Origin: Streptomyces brevispora
GTDB taxonomy: Bacteria > Actinomycetota > Actinomycetes > Streptomycetales > Streptomycetaceae
Assembly (NCBI RefSeq): GCF_007829885.1
Contig: NZ_VIWW01000001.1
Coordinates: 1,550,001-1,614,000 of the forward strand
Length of the DNA: 64,000 bases
Reading direction: 5' to 3'
Every line of letters starts with the position of its first letter. Position 1 is the stretch's first letter. Below the pieces are notes generated by a model, which was not told where the DNA came from, ran no database searches, and saw only the letters and a program-made list of their open reading frames with translations. Shown here in pieces: positions 52,922-62,235 of the stretch. Both the position numbers and the translations under genes were made by a program.

Positions 52922-54361
52922 TCACGCGAACGGGTCGAACTCCTGGTACTCCTTGCTGACGTCGTCGCGCTCTTCCTCGCGGTCGCGACGGCGCTGCGCG
53001 GCCGGACGCGGCTCCTCCAGCCGGTGGTCCTCGCCACGGCGGCCGAGCATCTCCGCACCGGCCGTCACCGTCGGCTCCCAGTCGAAGACGACGGAGTTGT
53101 CCTCGGCCCCGATGGCCACCCCGTCGCCCGCACGGGCGCCCGCCTTGCGCAGCGCGTCCTCGACACCGAGCCGGTTCAGCCGGTCCGCCAGGTAGCCGAC
53201 GGCCTCGTCGTTGTTGAAGTCGGTCTGGCGCACCCAGCGTTCCGGCTTCTCGCCACGTACCCGGTAGATGCCGTCGTCCTCCAGCACCACGGTGAAACCG
53301 GCGTCGTCCACGGCCTTGGGCCGGATGACGATGCGGGTCGCCTCCTCCACCGGCTTGGCGGCGCGTGCCTCGGCGATGACGCCCGCCAGCGCGAAGGAGA
53401 GCTCCTTGAGCCCGGTACGGGCCACGGCGGAGACCTCGAAGACGCGGTAGCCGCGGGCCTCCAGGTCCGGACGGATCATCTCCGCGAGGTCCTGGCCGTC
53501 CGGGATGTCGATCTTGTTGAGGACGACGACGCGGGGGCGGTCGTCCAGACCGCCGTACAGCTTCAGCTCCTCCTCGATCATGTCGAGGTCGGAGACCGGG
53601 TCGCGGTCCGACTCCAGCGTCGCGGTGTCCAGTACGTGCACGAGCACCGAGCAGCGCTCGACGTGCCGCAGGAACTCCAGGCCGAGGCCCTTGCCCTGGC
53701 TGGCGCCCGGGATCAGGCCCGGGACGTCGGCGATGGTGTAGACGGTGGAGCCCGCGGTGACGACGCCCAGGTTCGGGACCAGCGTCGTGAACGGGTAGTC
53801 GGCGATCTTCGGCTTGGCCGCCGACAGGACCGAGATCAGCGAGGACTTGCCGGCGCTCGGGTAGCCCACGAGGGCGACGTCGGCGACGGTCTTCAGCTCC
53901 AGGACGATGTCCCGGCTCTCACCGGGCTCGCCGAGCAGCGCGAAGCCCGGGGCCTTGCGCCGGGCGGAGGCCAGCGCGCCGTTGCCGAGGCCGCCGCGGC
54001 CGCCCTGGCCGGCGACGAACATGGTGCCCTGGCCGACCATGTCGGCGAGCACGTTGCCGTTCGTGTCGAGCACGACGGTGCCGTCCGGCACGGGCAGGAT
54101 CAGGTCCTGGCCCTCCTTGCCGGTGCGGTTGTCACCGGCGCCGGGCTGGCCGTTGGTGGCCTTGCGGTGGGGGTGGTGGTGATAGTCGAGGAGCGTGGTG
54201 ACGGCCTGGTCGACGATCAGGGTCACATCGCCGCCACGGCCGCCGTTGCCGCCGTCCGGGCCGCCGAGCGGCTTGAACTTCTCACGGTGAACGGAGGCGC
54301 AGCCGTGGCCCCCGTTACCCGCGGCGGCATGCAGCTCGACGCGGTCCACGAAGGTGGTCAT
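52922..54361 (-). CDS. obgE: GTPase Obg/CgtA
   Basis: A 479-residue Obg GTPase linked to ribosome assembly and, in Streptomyces, onset of aerial growth. The glycine-rich Obg fold occupies about 1-155 ([16 protein letters not shown]), the G domain has G1 GYPSAGKSS at 166-174 and the FTTLVPNLG switch, NKIDIPD is G4, and the actinobacterial OCT domain follows ([30 protein letters not shown], about 355-385 region). The last 50 residues are charged and disordered. Downstream of rplU-rpmA in the standard order. Confidence 0.97.
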   Translation of the reverse strand: MTTFVDRVELHAAAGNGGHGCASVHREKFKPLGGPDGGNGGRGGDVTLIVDQAVTTLLDYHHHPHRKATNGQPGAGDNRTGKEGQDLILPVPDGTVVLDTNGNVLADMVGQGTMFVAGQGGRGGLGNGALASARRKAPGFALLGEPGESRDIVLELKTVADVALVGYPSAGKSSLISVLSAAKPKIADYPFTTLVPNLGVVTAGSTVYTIADVPGLIPGASQGKGLGLEFLRHVERCSVLVHVLDTATLESDRDPVSDLDMIEEELKLYGGLDDRPRVVVLNKIDIPDGQDLAEMIRPDLEARGYRVFEVSAVARTGLKELSFALAGVIAEARAAKPVEEATRIVIRPKAVDDAGFTVVLEDDGIYRVRGEKPERWVRQTDFNNDEAVGYLADRLNRLGVEDALRKAGARAGDGVAIGAEDNSVVFDWEPTVTAGAEMLGRRGEDHRLEEPRPAAQRRRDREEERDDVSKEYQEFDPFA

Positions 54362-54430
54362 GGTTGGAACCTCCAGTTACATACGTGCAGAAATATCTCG
54401 CTCGTGCCCCTGTAGGAGCAACACGCGAAA

Positions 54431-54468
54431 GGCGGACCCACTTCCCGTACAAGGAAGTGAGGTCCGCC
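54431..54468 (-). terminator. Hairpin between rpmA and obgE
   Basis: GGCGGACC-CACTTCC pairs with GGAAGTG-GGTCCGCC with a 7-nt loop and one bulge, followed on the minus strand by TTT. It may partly terminate ribosomal-protein transcripts ahead of obgE. Confidence 0.75.
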
Positions 54469-54500
54469 TCCACGTCAAACCGCTCTACGAGCGCCGAGAA

Positions 54501-54758
54501 TCAGCCGGCGATCGGAACGATGTTCACGACCTTACGGCCACGGTGCGTGCCGAACTCGACCGCACCGGCGGCGAGGGCGAACAGCGTGTCGTCGCCGCCA
54601 CGGCCGACGCCCGTGCCCGGGTGGAAGTGGGTGCCGCGCTGGCGGACCAGGATCTCACCGGCGTTGACGGCCTGACCGCCGAAGCGCTTCACGCCGAGCC
54701 GCTGAGCATTGGAATCGCGCCCGTTCCGAGTGGACGATGCGCCCTTCTTATGTGCCAT
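54501..54758 (-). CDS. rpmA: 50S ribosomal protein L27
   Basis: An 85-residue L27. [20 protein letters not shown] at the start, then [28 protein letters not shown], split as [18 protein letters not shown], are invariant family segments. No N-terminal extension cleaved by Prp-type protease is present. Fourteen bases downstream of rplU; co-transcribed with it. Confidence 0.98.
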   Translation of the reverse strand: MAHKKGASSTRNGRDSNAQRLGVKRFGGQAVNAGEILVRQRGTHFHPGTGVGRGGDDTLFALAAGAVEFGTHRGRKVVNIVPIAG

Positions 54759-54772
54759 GTCTCCTCAGTCCC

Positions 54773-55093
54773 TTACTTCGCAGCCGCGGGGATACCGGTG
54801 ACCTTGATCGCCGTGTACTGCTGGCGGTGACCCTGGCGACGGCGGTAGCCGGTCTTGTTCTTGTAGCGAAGGATGTCGATCTTCGCGCCCTTGTGGTGGT
54901 CCACAATCTCGGCCTGGACCTTGATGCCGTCAAGCACCCACGGGTCGCTGGTCACGGCGTCGCCGTCGACAACGAGCAGGGTAGAGAGCTCTACCGTGTC
55001 GCCAACATTGGCGGTGGGAATCTTGTCAACCTCAACGATGTCGCCGACAGCAACCTTGTGCTGGCGACCACCGCTGCGCACGATGGCGTACAC
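54773..55093 (-). CDS. rplU: 50S ribosomal protein L21
   Basis: A 106-residue L21: [20 protein letters not shown] at the start, [29 protein letters not shown] near the C-terminus ([14 protein letters not shown]). GTG 55093 is the start. First gene of rplU-rpmA-obgE; about 200 bp separate it from the glycerol-1-phosphate-dehydrogenase-like gene upstream. Confidence 0.98.
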   Translation of the reverse strand: MYAIVRSGGRQHKVAVGDIVEVDKIPTANVGDTVELSTLLVVDGDAVTSDPWVLDGIKVQAEIVDHHKGAKIDILRYKNKTGYRRRQGHRQQYTAIKVTGIPAAAK

Positions 55094-55142
55094 GCGGATC
55101 TCACTCTCACTCGAAGCGGAAACCTCTGATGCCAGCCGCTCA

Positions 55143-55205
55143 CACGGGTCCGGGGACCCGTGATGATCCGGATTGGACGAGCGGCCTCTCCCGTACGAGC
55201 GGGAG
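55143..55205 (-). promoter_or_regulatory. Two hairpins in the rplU 5' region
   Basis: CACGGGTC-N4-GACCCGTG (55143-55162) and CTCCCG-N6-CGGGAG (55188-55205) lie 50-110 bp before rplU. They may form an L21-type autoregulatory leader. TTGACC (minus strand, 55247-55242) just upstream could be the -35 element. Confidence 0.45.
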
Positions 55206-55267
55206 GTCAGTGCTCAGAGGTGTGGCGAAACAAACGCCGACGGTCAAGATTACGGGGCCTCGGACAG

Positions 55268-55282
55268 CCCGGTCAAACCGGG
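55268..55282 (-). terminator. Short hairpin after the glycerol-1-phosphate-dehydrogenase-like gene
   Basis: CCCGGT-CAA-ACCGGG, a 6-bp stem with 3-nt loop, 9 bp past the stop. No T-run, so termination is uncertain. Confidence 0.45.
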
Positions 55283-55290
55283 CCCCGGTT

Positions 55291-56352
55291 TCAGGCCCCG
55301 ACCGCGCTGACGTAGTCGGCGTAGGCGTCCCTGATCCCGTCCGCGGACAGGTTCAGATGTTCCAGAACGGTGAACCGGCCCGGCCTGGTCCGGGGTGCGA
55401 ACTCGACCACCGAGACGAACTCCTCCACGCTGAATCCGATGTCCTGCGCGGTGACCGGCAGACCGTGGCGCCGCAGCGTCCCGGCCATCCGTACGGACTC
55501 CTGGCGGGCGCCGCGCAGATGCATCGCGAACGCCGCACCCAGACCGCACTGCTCCCCGTGGCTGGCCGCCCGCTTGGGGAACAGCAGGTCGAACGCGTGG
55601 TTGATCTCGTGACAGGCGCCGGAGGCGGGCCGGCTGTCGCCCGCGACCGACATCGAGATACCGGTGAGCACCAGCCCCTCCGCCAGCACCTGGAGGAAAC
55701 TGTCGTCGCCGATGGCCCCGGGATGGCGCAGCACGGCCTCGCCGGCCTGCCGGGCCATCGCCGCGGCCAGTCCGTCGATGTCCTCGCCGTTGACCCGGTG
55801 GGCCAGCTCCCAGTCCGCCACCGCGGAGATGTTCGAGAGCGCGTCCCCGATCCCGGACCGCACGAAGCGGACCGGGGCCTCACGGATGATGTCGAGGTCG
55901 ATGACGACGGCGATCGGGTTCGGGACACCGTACGAGCCGCGGCCCGAGTCGTTGTCCAGGGTGGCCACCGGTGAGCACAGACCGTCGTGGGACAGGTTCG
56001 TCGCCACGGCGACCAGCGGCAGCCCGATGCGCGCGGCGGCGAACTTGGCACAGTCGATGATCTTGCCGCCGCCGAGGCCGACCACCGCGTCGTACCGCCC
56101 GGACTTCATGTCCTCGGCCAGCTTGACGGCGTCGTTCAGCGTGCCGCCGCCGACCTCGAACCAGGAGGCACCGGGCAGGCTGTCCGACAGCCGCTCCCGC
56201 AGCGCCCGGCCGGAGCCCCCGCTGATCGCGACCGCCAGCTTCCCGGAGCCGGAGATGCGCTGATCCGCGAGGACCCCCGCCAGGTCCGCCAGCGCACCCG
56301 CACGGATGTCGACGACGACCGGTGCGGGTATCAGCCGGGTCAGTACTGGCAC
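55291..56352 (-). CDS. sn-Glycerol-1-phosphate-dehydrogenase-like / iron-containing alcohol dehydrogenase
   Basis: A 353-residue protein of the glycerol-1-phosphate dehydrogenase (EgsA/AraM) branch of iron-type dehydrogenases, which reduce dihydroxyacetone phosphate to sn-glycerol 1-phosphate with NAD(P)H. VVGLGGGKIIDCAKFAA near 93-109 is the cofactor loop, ATNLSHDGLCSPVA near 120, and metal ligands lie in GDALSNISAVADW, CHEINHAFD and SHGEQCG. GTG 56352 overlaps the upstream nucleotidyltransferase gene by 13 bases, so the two are coupled. Pairing with a CTP-type nucleotidyltransferase suggests production of a CDP-activated glycerol-type unit for a wall polymer or lipid. 3-Dehydroquinate-synthase-like activity is a less likely alternative. 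Confidence 0.85.
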   Translation of the reverse strand: MPVLTRLIPAPVVVDIRAGALADLAGVLADQRISGSGKLAVAISGGSGRALRERLSDSLPGASWFEVGGGTLNDAVKLAEDMKSGRYDAVVGLGGGKIIDCAKFAAARIGLPLVAVATNLSHDGLCSPVATLDNDSGRGSYGVPNPIAVVIDLDIIREAPVRFVRSGIGDALSNISAVADWELAHRVNGEDIDGLAAAMARQAGEAVLRHPGAIGDDSFLQVLAEGLVLTGISMSVAGDSRPASGACHEINHAFDLLFPKRAASHGEQCGLGAAFAMHLRGARQESVRMAGTLRRHGLPVTAQDIGFSVEEFVSVVEFAPRTRPGRFTVLEHLNLSADGIRDAYADYVSAVGA

Positions 56353-57092
56353 GCGATCTTCCTGCCCTTGGCCAGGTCCTCGTGGTTGTCGATCTCGACC
56401 CACTTGATGTCGCCGATCGGCTCCACGTCGACCTTGAAGCCGCGGTTGACGAGCTCCTGGTAGCCGTCCTCGTAGTACAGGTCGGGGTCGCGCTCGAACG
56501 TGGTCTTCAGGGCGTCGGCAAGCTCCTCGGCCGCGTCGCCCTCGATGAGGGTGACCCCGATGTACTCGCCGGTGGCGTCGGCAGGGTCCATCAGCTTGGT
56601 GATGCGCTGAACGCCCTTCGCGGGGTCGGCAACGACCTTCATCTCCTCGTCGGCGAGCTGCTTCACCGTGTCGAGGGCGAGGATGATCTTCTTGCCGTCG
56701 CCGCGGGCGGCCAGCAGCGTCTTCTCGACGGAGACGGGGTGCACGGTGTCGCCGTTGGCGAGGATCACGCCGTCCTTGAGGGCGTCACGGCCGCACCAGA
56801 GGGAGTAGGCGTTGTTCCACTCCTCGGCCTTGTCGTTGTCGATCAGCGTGAGGGTGACGCCGTACTTCGCCTCAAGGGCCGCCTTGCGCTCGTACAGGGC
56901 CTCCTTGCGGTAGCCCACGATGATCGCGACCTCGGTCAGCCCGACCTCGGCGAAGTTGCCCAGGGTCAGGTCGACGACAGTCAGGCTCTCCTCGTTCCCC
57001 TCGGGGCCGACCGGCACCAGGGCCTTGGGAAGCGTGTCGGTGTAGGGGCGCAGACGGCGGCCGGCGCCGGCCGCCAGAATCATGCCGATCAT
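56340..57092 (-). CDS. LicC-like nucleotidyltransferase (phosphocholine cytidylyltransferase family)
   Basis: A 250-residue sugar-phosphate/alditol-phosphate nucleotidyltransferase: MIGMILAAGAGRRLRPYTDTLPKALVP, split as LAAGAGRRLRPYT and LPKALVPVG, then NNAYSLWCGRDALKDGVILANGD (YSLWCGRDAL, ILANGDTV) and IKWVEIDNHEDLAKG at the end. LicC relatives make CDP-choline; others activate glycerol- or sugar-phosphates. ATG 57092 has AAGGAG with eight bases of spacing. It overlaps the dehydrogenase gene by 13 bases, strongly implying a joint pathway. Confidence 0.88.
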   Translation of the reverse strand: MIGMILAAGAGRRLRPYTDTLPKALVPVGPEGNEESLTVVDLTLGNFAEVGLTEVAIIVGYRKEALYERKAALEAKYGVTLTLIDNDKAEEWNNAYSLWCGRDALKDGVILANGDTVHPVSVEKTLLAARGDGKKIILALDTVKQLADEEMKVVADPAKGVQRITKLMDPADATGEYIGVTLIEGDAAEELADALKTTFERDPDLYYEDGYQELVNRGFKVDVEPIGDIKWVEIDNHEDLAKGRKIACQY

Positions 57093-57159
57093 GAGGGTTC
57101 TCCTTGGTCCTTGGTGCGTGTGTTTCGGGTGGGTCCGGGGGCCGTACGGGCGCTGCGGC

Positions 57160-58050
57160 TCAGAGCTCGGTCGCCACGTAGCCGCGCAGCCAGTCACGGA
57201 AGTCGGGGCCCAGGTCCTCGCGCTCGCAGGCGAGTCTGACGATGGCCCGCAGGTAGTCGCCGCGGTCACCGGTGTCGTAGCGGCGGCCGCGGAAGACGAC
57301 ACCGTGCACCGGGCCGCCGAGCTTCTCGTCGACGGCGAGCTGCTGGAGCGCGTCCGTCAGCTGGATCTCGCCGCCCAGGCCCGGTTCCGTCTCGCGCAGC
57401 ACGGCGAAGACCGCGGGGTCCAGGACGTAGCGTCCGATGACGGCGAGACTGCTGGGCGCGTCGCCGGGCTCCGGCTTCTCGACCAGCCCGGTGACCCGGA
57501 CGACATCGCTCTGGGAGGTGGCTTCCACCGCGGCGCATCCGTACTGGTGGATCAGCTCGGGCGCGACCTCCATCAGCGCGACGACGCTGCCGCCCTCGCG
57601 CTCCTGGATCTCGGTCATCCGCGCCAGCAGCGGGTCGCGCGGGTCGATCAGGTCGTCGCCGAGGAGCACCGCGAACGGCTCGTCGCCCACATGCGGTTCC
57701 GCGCACAGGACGGCATGACCGAGGCCTCGCGGGTCGCCCTGGCGGACGTAGTGCATGGTCGCCAGGTCGCTGGACTCCTGGACCCGCACCAAGCGCTCGT
57801 CGTCGCCCTTGCGGGTCAGCGCCGACTCCAGCTCGTAGTTCCGGTCGAAGTGGTCCTCAAGGGCGCGCTTGTTGCGCCCGGTGATCATCAGCACATCGTT
57901 CAGCCCCGCGGCGGCGGCCTCCTCCACGACGTACTGGATCGCCGGCTTGTCGACCACCGGCAGCATCTCCTTGGGAGTTGCCTTCGTCGCGGGCAGGAAC
58001 CGGGTACCGAGCCCGGCGGCCGGTATGACTGCCTTCTGGATCTTGCGCAT
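57160..58050 (-). CDS. galU: UTP--glucose-1-phosphate uridylyltransferase
   Basis: A 296-residue GalU making UDP-glucose. KAVIPAAGLGTRFLPATKA and KEMLPVVDKPAIQYVVEEA at the N-terminus, LGDDLIDPRDPLL near 130 and GLVEKPEPGDAPS near 190 are diagnostic. ATG 58050 (MRKIQKAVIP) is used; GTG 58071 would add seven residues. First gene of a leftward set with the nucleotidyltransferase and dehydrogenase; UDP-glucose feeds galE. Confidence 0.95.
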   Translation of the reverse strand: MRKIQKAVIPAAGLGTRFLPATKATPKEMLPVVDKPAIQYVVEEAAAAGLNDVLMITGRNKRALEDHFDRNYELESALTRKGDDERLVRVQESSDLATMHYVRQGDPRGLGHAVLCAEPHVGDEPFAVLLGDDLIDPRDPLLARMTEIQEREGGSVVALMEVAPELIHQYGCAAVEATSQSDVVRVTGLVEKPEPGDAPSSLAVIGRYVLDPAVFAVLRETEPGLGGEIQLTDALQQLAVDEKLGGPVHGVVFRGRRYDTGDRGDYLRAIVRLACEREDLGPDFRDWLRGYVATEL

Positions 58051-58099
58051 GTGCTCAGACTTCCGTGTCACGGGGAAGGATGCGGGTCGGCGGGGGCGG

Positions 58100-58151
58100 C
58101 AGTACGCAGCCGGCCCGGTCCCTGTGACGGAACCGGTCCGGCTGCGTACTG
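58100..58151 (-). terminator. Terminator of the RNase E/G gene
   Basis: A 20-bp stem with one mismatch, CAGTACGCAGCCGG-CCGGT and its complement, around a 12-nt loop, 20-70 bp past the stop. Confidence 0.9.
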
Positions 58152-58170
58152 GCGCACGGTACGAGGTGGG

Positions 58171-61100
58171 TCAGACCTCGTCGGCCGATGCCTTGACGGA
58201 GGACGGCGCCTGCTGCTCCGCCGCCACCGTCTTCTTCGCTGCCGCCTTCTTGGCCGTCGTCTTCTTCGCGACGGTCTTCTTGGCGGCCGTCTTCGTGGTG
58301 GCCGCCTTCTTCGCGGTGGCCTTCTTGGCGGTCTTGCGGGCCGCCTTCTTGGCCGGTGCCGACGCGGCCTCGGGCTCGGGCTCGGCGTCGGACGCGGCCT
58401 CGGCCGGAGCCGTCACCACGACGACCTCGGCCTCTTCGGCGCCGGCCGGGGAACCCGCGGGCGCGGTGGCCTTGCGGGTCGCCCGGCGCCGGGCACGCGG
58501 CGGCGCGGCCGGCTCCTCGGCCGGGGCCTGAACGTGCGGAGCCTCGACGACCGGGTCCTCCGCGGCGACCGGGCCGGCAGTGGACACCGGCTCCTCGGCC
58601 GGCTCGGCGGCCGGTGCCGGTTCGGCCTGGGCCGGAGAACCGGCCGGGGCGGTCGCCTTGCGGGTCGCCCGACGGCGCGTACGGCCCTGGGGCGCCTCGG
58701 CGGCCGGGGCCTCGACGACTGCGGTCTCGGCAACCGGGGCCTCGACGACCGGCTCCGGCTCCACCACGGGCTCGGGCTCCACGACCGGCTCCGGCTCCAC
58801 GACCGGCTCGGCCACCGGAGCCGGCGCGGACGCCGACTTCGGGGAACCGGCCGGAGCCGACGCCTTACGGGTCGCCCGGCGACGGCCACGGCCGCGCGAG
58901 GCGGCCGCCTCGGCCTCGGCCGGGCTGCTGTACAGCTCCTCGTCCGCGACGAACTCCGGCTCGGGCAGCGCCAGCGGGGCGGCTACCTCGGCCTCGACCT
59001 CGGCCTCGCTCTCGACCTCGTTGTCGTGGTCCAGCTCGTGCTCGTGACCGTGGTCGTGCTCCTGGTCCTGACCCGAACCGCCGCGGCCGCGCTTCTTGGC
59101 ACGCTTGCTGCCGCCACCGCCACCGCCGATCGAGCTGGGCTGCTCCATGTGCACGATCACGCCGCGCCCGTTGCAGTGGACACAGGTCTCGGAGAAGGAC
59201 TCCAGCAGACCCTGACCGACCCGCTTACGGGTCATCTGGACCAGGCCGAGCGAGGTGACCTCGGCGACCTGGTGCTTCGTACGGTCGCGTCCCAGGCACT
59301 CCAGCAGACGCCGCAGCACCAGGTCCCGGTTGGACTCCAGCACCATGTCGATGAAGTCGACGACGACGATGCCACCGAGGTCGCGCAGCCGCAGCTGGCG
59401 CACGATCTCCTCGGCCGCCTCCAGGTTGTTCTTGGTGACGGTCTCCTCGAGGTTGCCGCCCTGACCGGTGAACTTGCCGGTGTTGACGTCGACGACGACC
59501 ATCGCCTCGGTCTTGTCGATCACCAGCGAGCCGCCGCTCGGCAGATAGACCTTGCGGTCCAGCGCCTTCATCAGCTGCTCGTCGATCCGGTAGGTCGCGA
59601 AGATGTCGACCTCGGAGGTCCACCGCGACAGCCGGTCCGTCAGGTCGGGCGCCACGTGCGAGACGTAACCGTGGATGGTGTCCCACGCGTCGTTGCCGCT
59701 GACGATGACCTTGGAGAAGTCCTCGTTGAAGATGTCGCGGACGACCCGGACGGTCATGTCCGGCTCGCCGTAGAGCAGCGTCGGCGCGTTGGAGCTGCCG
59801 CTGCTCTTCGACTTCTTCTGGATGTCCTCCCACTGCTGCTGGAGCCGCTCGACGTCGCGGCGCAGCTCGTCCTCGCTCGCGCCCTCCGCGGCGGTACGGA
59901 CGATGACGCCCGCGTCCTCGGGGACGATCTTCTTGAGGATGGTCTTGAGCCGGGCGCGCTCGGTGTCGGGCAGCTTGCGGCTGATCCCGGTCATGGAGCC
60001 CTCGGGCACGTAGACCAGGTAGCGGCCGGGCAGCGAGACCTGGCTGGTCAGGCGGGCACCCTTGTGGCCGATCGGGTCCTTCGTCACCTGGACGAGGACG
60101 GACTGGCCGGACTTGAGCGCGGTCTCGATACGGCGCGGCCCGTGGGCCATGCCGAGCGCCTCGAAGTTGACCTCACCGGCGTACAGGACGGCGTTGCGGC
60201 CCTTGCCGATGTCGACGAAGGCGGCCTCCATGGACGGCAGGACGTTCTGGACCTTGCCCAGGTAGACGTTGCCGACGTAGCTGGTTGCCTGCTCCTTGTT
60301 GACGTAGTGCTCGACGAGCACGTTGTCCTCGAGGACGCCGATCTGGGTGCGCTCGCCGCTCTGGCGGACGACCATGACGCGCTCGACGGCCTCGCGGCGG
60401 GCCAGGAACTCCGCCTCGGTGATGATCGGAACCCGGCGGCGGCCCTGCTCGCGGCCCTCGCGGCGGCGCTGCTTCTTGGCCTCCATACGGGTCGAGCCCT
60501 TGATCGACTGGACCTCGTCGAAGCCGGTGCCGGGCTCGCGCTCGGCTTCCTTCTTACGGGGCTCGCGGACCTTGACGACCGTGCGCTCCGGGTCGTCCGT
60601 GCCGTTCTCGGCGTCGGACGCGGAGTCACCGCTGCGACGGCGACGGCGACGACGGCGCCGGCTGCTGCTCGATCCGGAGGCACCGGAGTCGTTGTCGTCG
60701 TGCTCGTCGTCGCCCTCGTCCTCGGACTCGTGGGCACGCTCGTGCTCGTCGTCGGAGGTGTCGTCGTCGGTGTGCTGCTCGGTGGTCTCGTCCTCGGCGG
60801 ACTCACCACGGCGGCGGCGACGGCCACCGCGACGGCGGCGGCGCGAGGGCCGGTCACCGTACTCGTCGGTGTCCTCGCCCTCGTGCTCGGCGTCGCTCTC
60901 GTTCTCCGGCTCGTGCTCGTCCTCGGCCTGCTCCTCCACCGGGGCGGCGGCCGGAGCGGGTGCGGCGGCGGGCTCGGCCTCGGCGGCCTCACCGCGACGG
61001 CGGCGACGGCGACGCGAACCACCCTGCGGAGCGGCCTCGGCGGGCGCCTCGGCGACCGGGGTCGGCTCCTCGACCGTCCCGATCTCGTCCTCGGGCTCCT

Positions 61101-62235
61101 CGTCGAGCTCGGCGGGAACCTCGGCGGCGGCCGCGGCAGCGGCGGTCTCCGGGGTCTGGAACATCGGCTCGGCGAAGACCGGGGCCTGGAACACGGCGAC
61201 GGCGGGGCGCGCCGCGCCACGGCTCCTGCGCGCGGGCTCCTCGACCTTGCCGGTGAACTCGGGGCGGCCCGCCGCGGCGGTGGCCCGGCGACGCCGGCTG
61301 CCGCGCGGAGTGGCCTCCTCGACCTCGGCGGCCTCGGCGGCCAGTTCCTCCACCGCCGCCTCGGGCAGGCTCTCGCCGATCTGGCCCTCGGTGCGCTCCT
61401 CGGCGACCGGCGGGGCACCTGCGGGGGCGGTCGCCTTGCGAACCGCACGACGGCGGCCGCGGGCGGGCGGGGCTGCCTCGGCCTCGGCCGGCTCTGCCGC
61501 CCGGGTGACCTCGGCGGGCTCGGCGGCCGGGGCGGACTCGGCCGGCTCGGTCCGGGTGGACTGCGGCGCACCGGCCGGGGCGGAGGCCCTGCGCCTGGTC
61601 CGACCGCGCGGCGCCTCGGCGACGACGGGCTCGGGGCTCTCCGTGGCTGCGGTCTCCTCGACGATCTCCACGGCCTCGGCGGCCTGCGGGGCACCCGCCG
61701 GGGCGGTGGCCTTGCGGGACGCCCGACGACGCGCACGCGGCGCCTCGACGACCGGCTCAACCGCGACAGCCTCTTCCTCGACCGGCTCAGCGGCCACAAC
61801 GGGCTCCACGACCTCAGCCGCCTGCGGCGCACCCGCCGGGGCGGTGGCCTTGCGGGACGCCCGACGACGCGCACGCGGCGCCTCGACGACCGGCTCAACC
61901 GCGACAGCCTCTTCCTCGACCGGCTCAGCGGCCACAACGGGCTCCACGACCTCAGCCGCCTGCGGCGCACCCGCCGGAGCGGTCGCCTTGCGGACCGCGC
62001 GGCGACGCGCACGGACGGGCGGGGCTGCCTCGGGGGTGCTCTCGGTGCTGCTGTCCGACTCTCCGGCGTCAACGGCCGGTATGGCCGGCGCGTCGGCAGC
62101 GCCCGGTGCGCCGCCCGACGGCGGGCCGGCCGGGCGGGACGCCGCACGGCGCCTGCGGCGCGGCGGCAGCTTGTCCCCGGGGGTGTTGTTGTCTTCTGCG
62201 TTCCCGGTCGTGCCGGGTTCGGTGGGCTCGAGCAT
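58171..62235 (-). CDS. rne: Ribonuclease E/G family protein
   Basis: A 1354-residue endoribonuclease central to mRNA decay and rRNA processing. As in Streptomyces RNase E, the catalytic core is in the middle: S1 domain near 602-690 (QIGVLEDNVLVEHYVN, AAFVDIGKGRNAVLY), catalytic aspartates in VVVDVNTGKFTG near 912 and VVVDFIDM near 957, zinc-link CVHC near 1015. The first 580 residues are Ala/Glu/Pro/Arg-rich with tandem repeats and acidic/Arg blocks; the C-terminus repeats the RRATRKATAPAGSP motif and ends in a Lys/Ala histone-H1-like tail (KKAARKTAKKATAKKAA). ATG 62235 (MLEPTEPGTTGNAED) chosen over a 35-residue upstream extension. Confidence 0.95.
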   Translation of the reverse strand: MLEPTEPGTTGNAEDNNTPGDKLPPRRRRRAASRPAGPPSGGAPGAADAPAIPAVDAGESDSSTESTPEAAPPVRARRRAVRKATAPAGAPQAAEVVEPVVAAEPVEEEAVAVEPVVEAPRARRRASRKATAPAGAPQAAEVVEPVVAAEPVEEEAVAVEPVVEAPRARRRASRKATAPAGAPQAAEAVEIVEETAATESPEPVVAEAPRGRTRRRASAPAGAPQSTRTEPAESAPAAEPAEVTRAAEPAEAEAAPPARGRRRAVRKATAPAGAPPVAEERTEGQIGESLPEAAVEELAAEAAEVEEATPRGSRRRRATAAAGRPEFTGKVEEPARRSRGAARPAVAVFQAPVFAEPMFQTPETAAAAAAAEVPAELDEEPEDEIGTVEEPTPVAEAPAEAAPQGGSRRRRRRRGEAAEAEPAAAPAPAAAPVEEQAEDEHEPENESDAEHEGEDTDEYGDRPSRRRRRGGRRRRRGESAEDETTEQHTDDDTSDDEHERAHESEDEGDDEHDDNDSGASGSSSSRRRRRRRRRSGDSASDAENGTDDPERTVVKVREPRKKEAEREPGTGFDEVQSIKGSTRMEAKKQRRREGREQGRRRVPIITEAEFLARREAVERVMVVRQSGERTQIGVLEDNVLVEHYVNKEQATSYVGNVYLGKVQNVLPSMEAAFVDIGKGRNAVLYAGEVNFEALGMAHGPRRIETALKSGQSVLVQVTKDPIGHKGARLTSQVSLPGRYLVYVPEGSMTGISRKLPDTERARLKTILKKIVPEDAGVIVRTAAEGASEDELRRDVERLQQQWEDIQKKSKSSGSSNAPTLLYGEPDMTVRVVRDIFNEDFSKVIVSGNDAWDTIHGYVSHVAPDLTDRLSRWTSEVDIFATYRIDEQLMKALDRKVYLPSGGSLVIDKTEAMVVVDVNTGKFTGQGGNLEETVTKNNLEAAEEIVRQLRLRDLGGIVVVDFIDMVLESNRDLVLRRLLECLGRDRTKHQVAEVTSLGLVQMTRKRVGQGLLESFSETCVHCNGRGVIVHMEQPSSIGGGGGGSKRAKKRGRGGSGQDQEHDHGHEHELDHDNEVESEAEVEAEVAAPLALPEPEFVADEELYSSPAEAEAAASRGRGRRRATRKASAPAGSPKSASAPAPVAEPVVEPEPVVEPEPVVEPEPVVEAPVAETAVVEAPAAEAPQGRTRRRATRKATAPAGSPAQAEPAPAAEPAEEPVSTAGPVAAEDPVVEAPHVQAPAEEPAAPPRARRRATRKATAPAGSPAGAEEAEVVVVTAPAEAASDAEPEPEAASAPAKKAARKTAKKATAKKAATTKTAAKKTVAKKTTAKKAAAKKTVAAEQQAPSSVKASADEV
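61683..61958. repeat. 138-bp tandem duplication in the RNase E/G gene
   Basis: 61683-61820 and 61821-61958 are almost identical, with a partial third unit to about 62000. Each encodes 46 residues containing VVAAEPVEEEAVAVEP and SRKATAPAGAPQAAE. The near-identity at DNA level points to a recent duplication. Confidence 0.9.
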
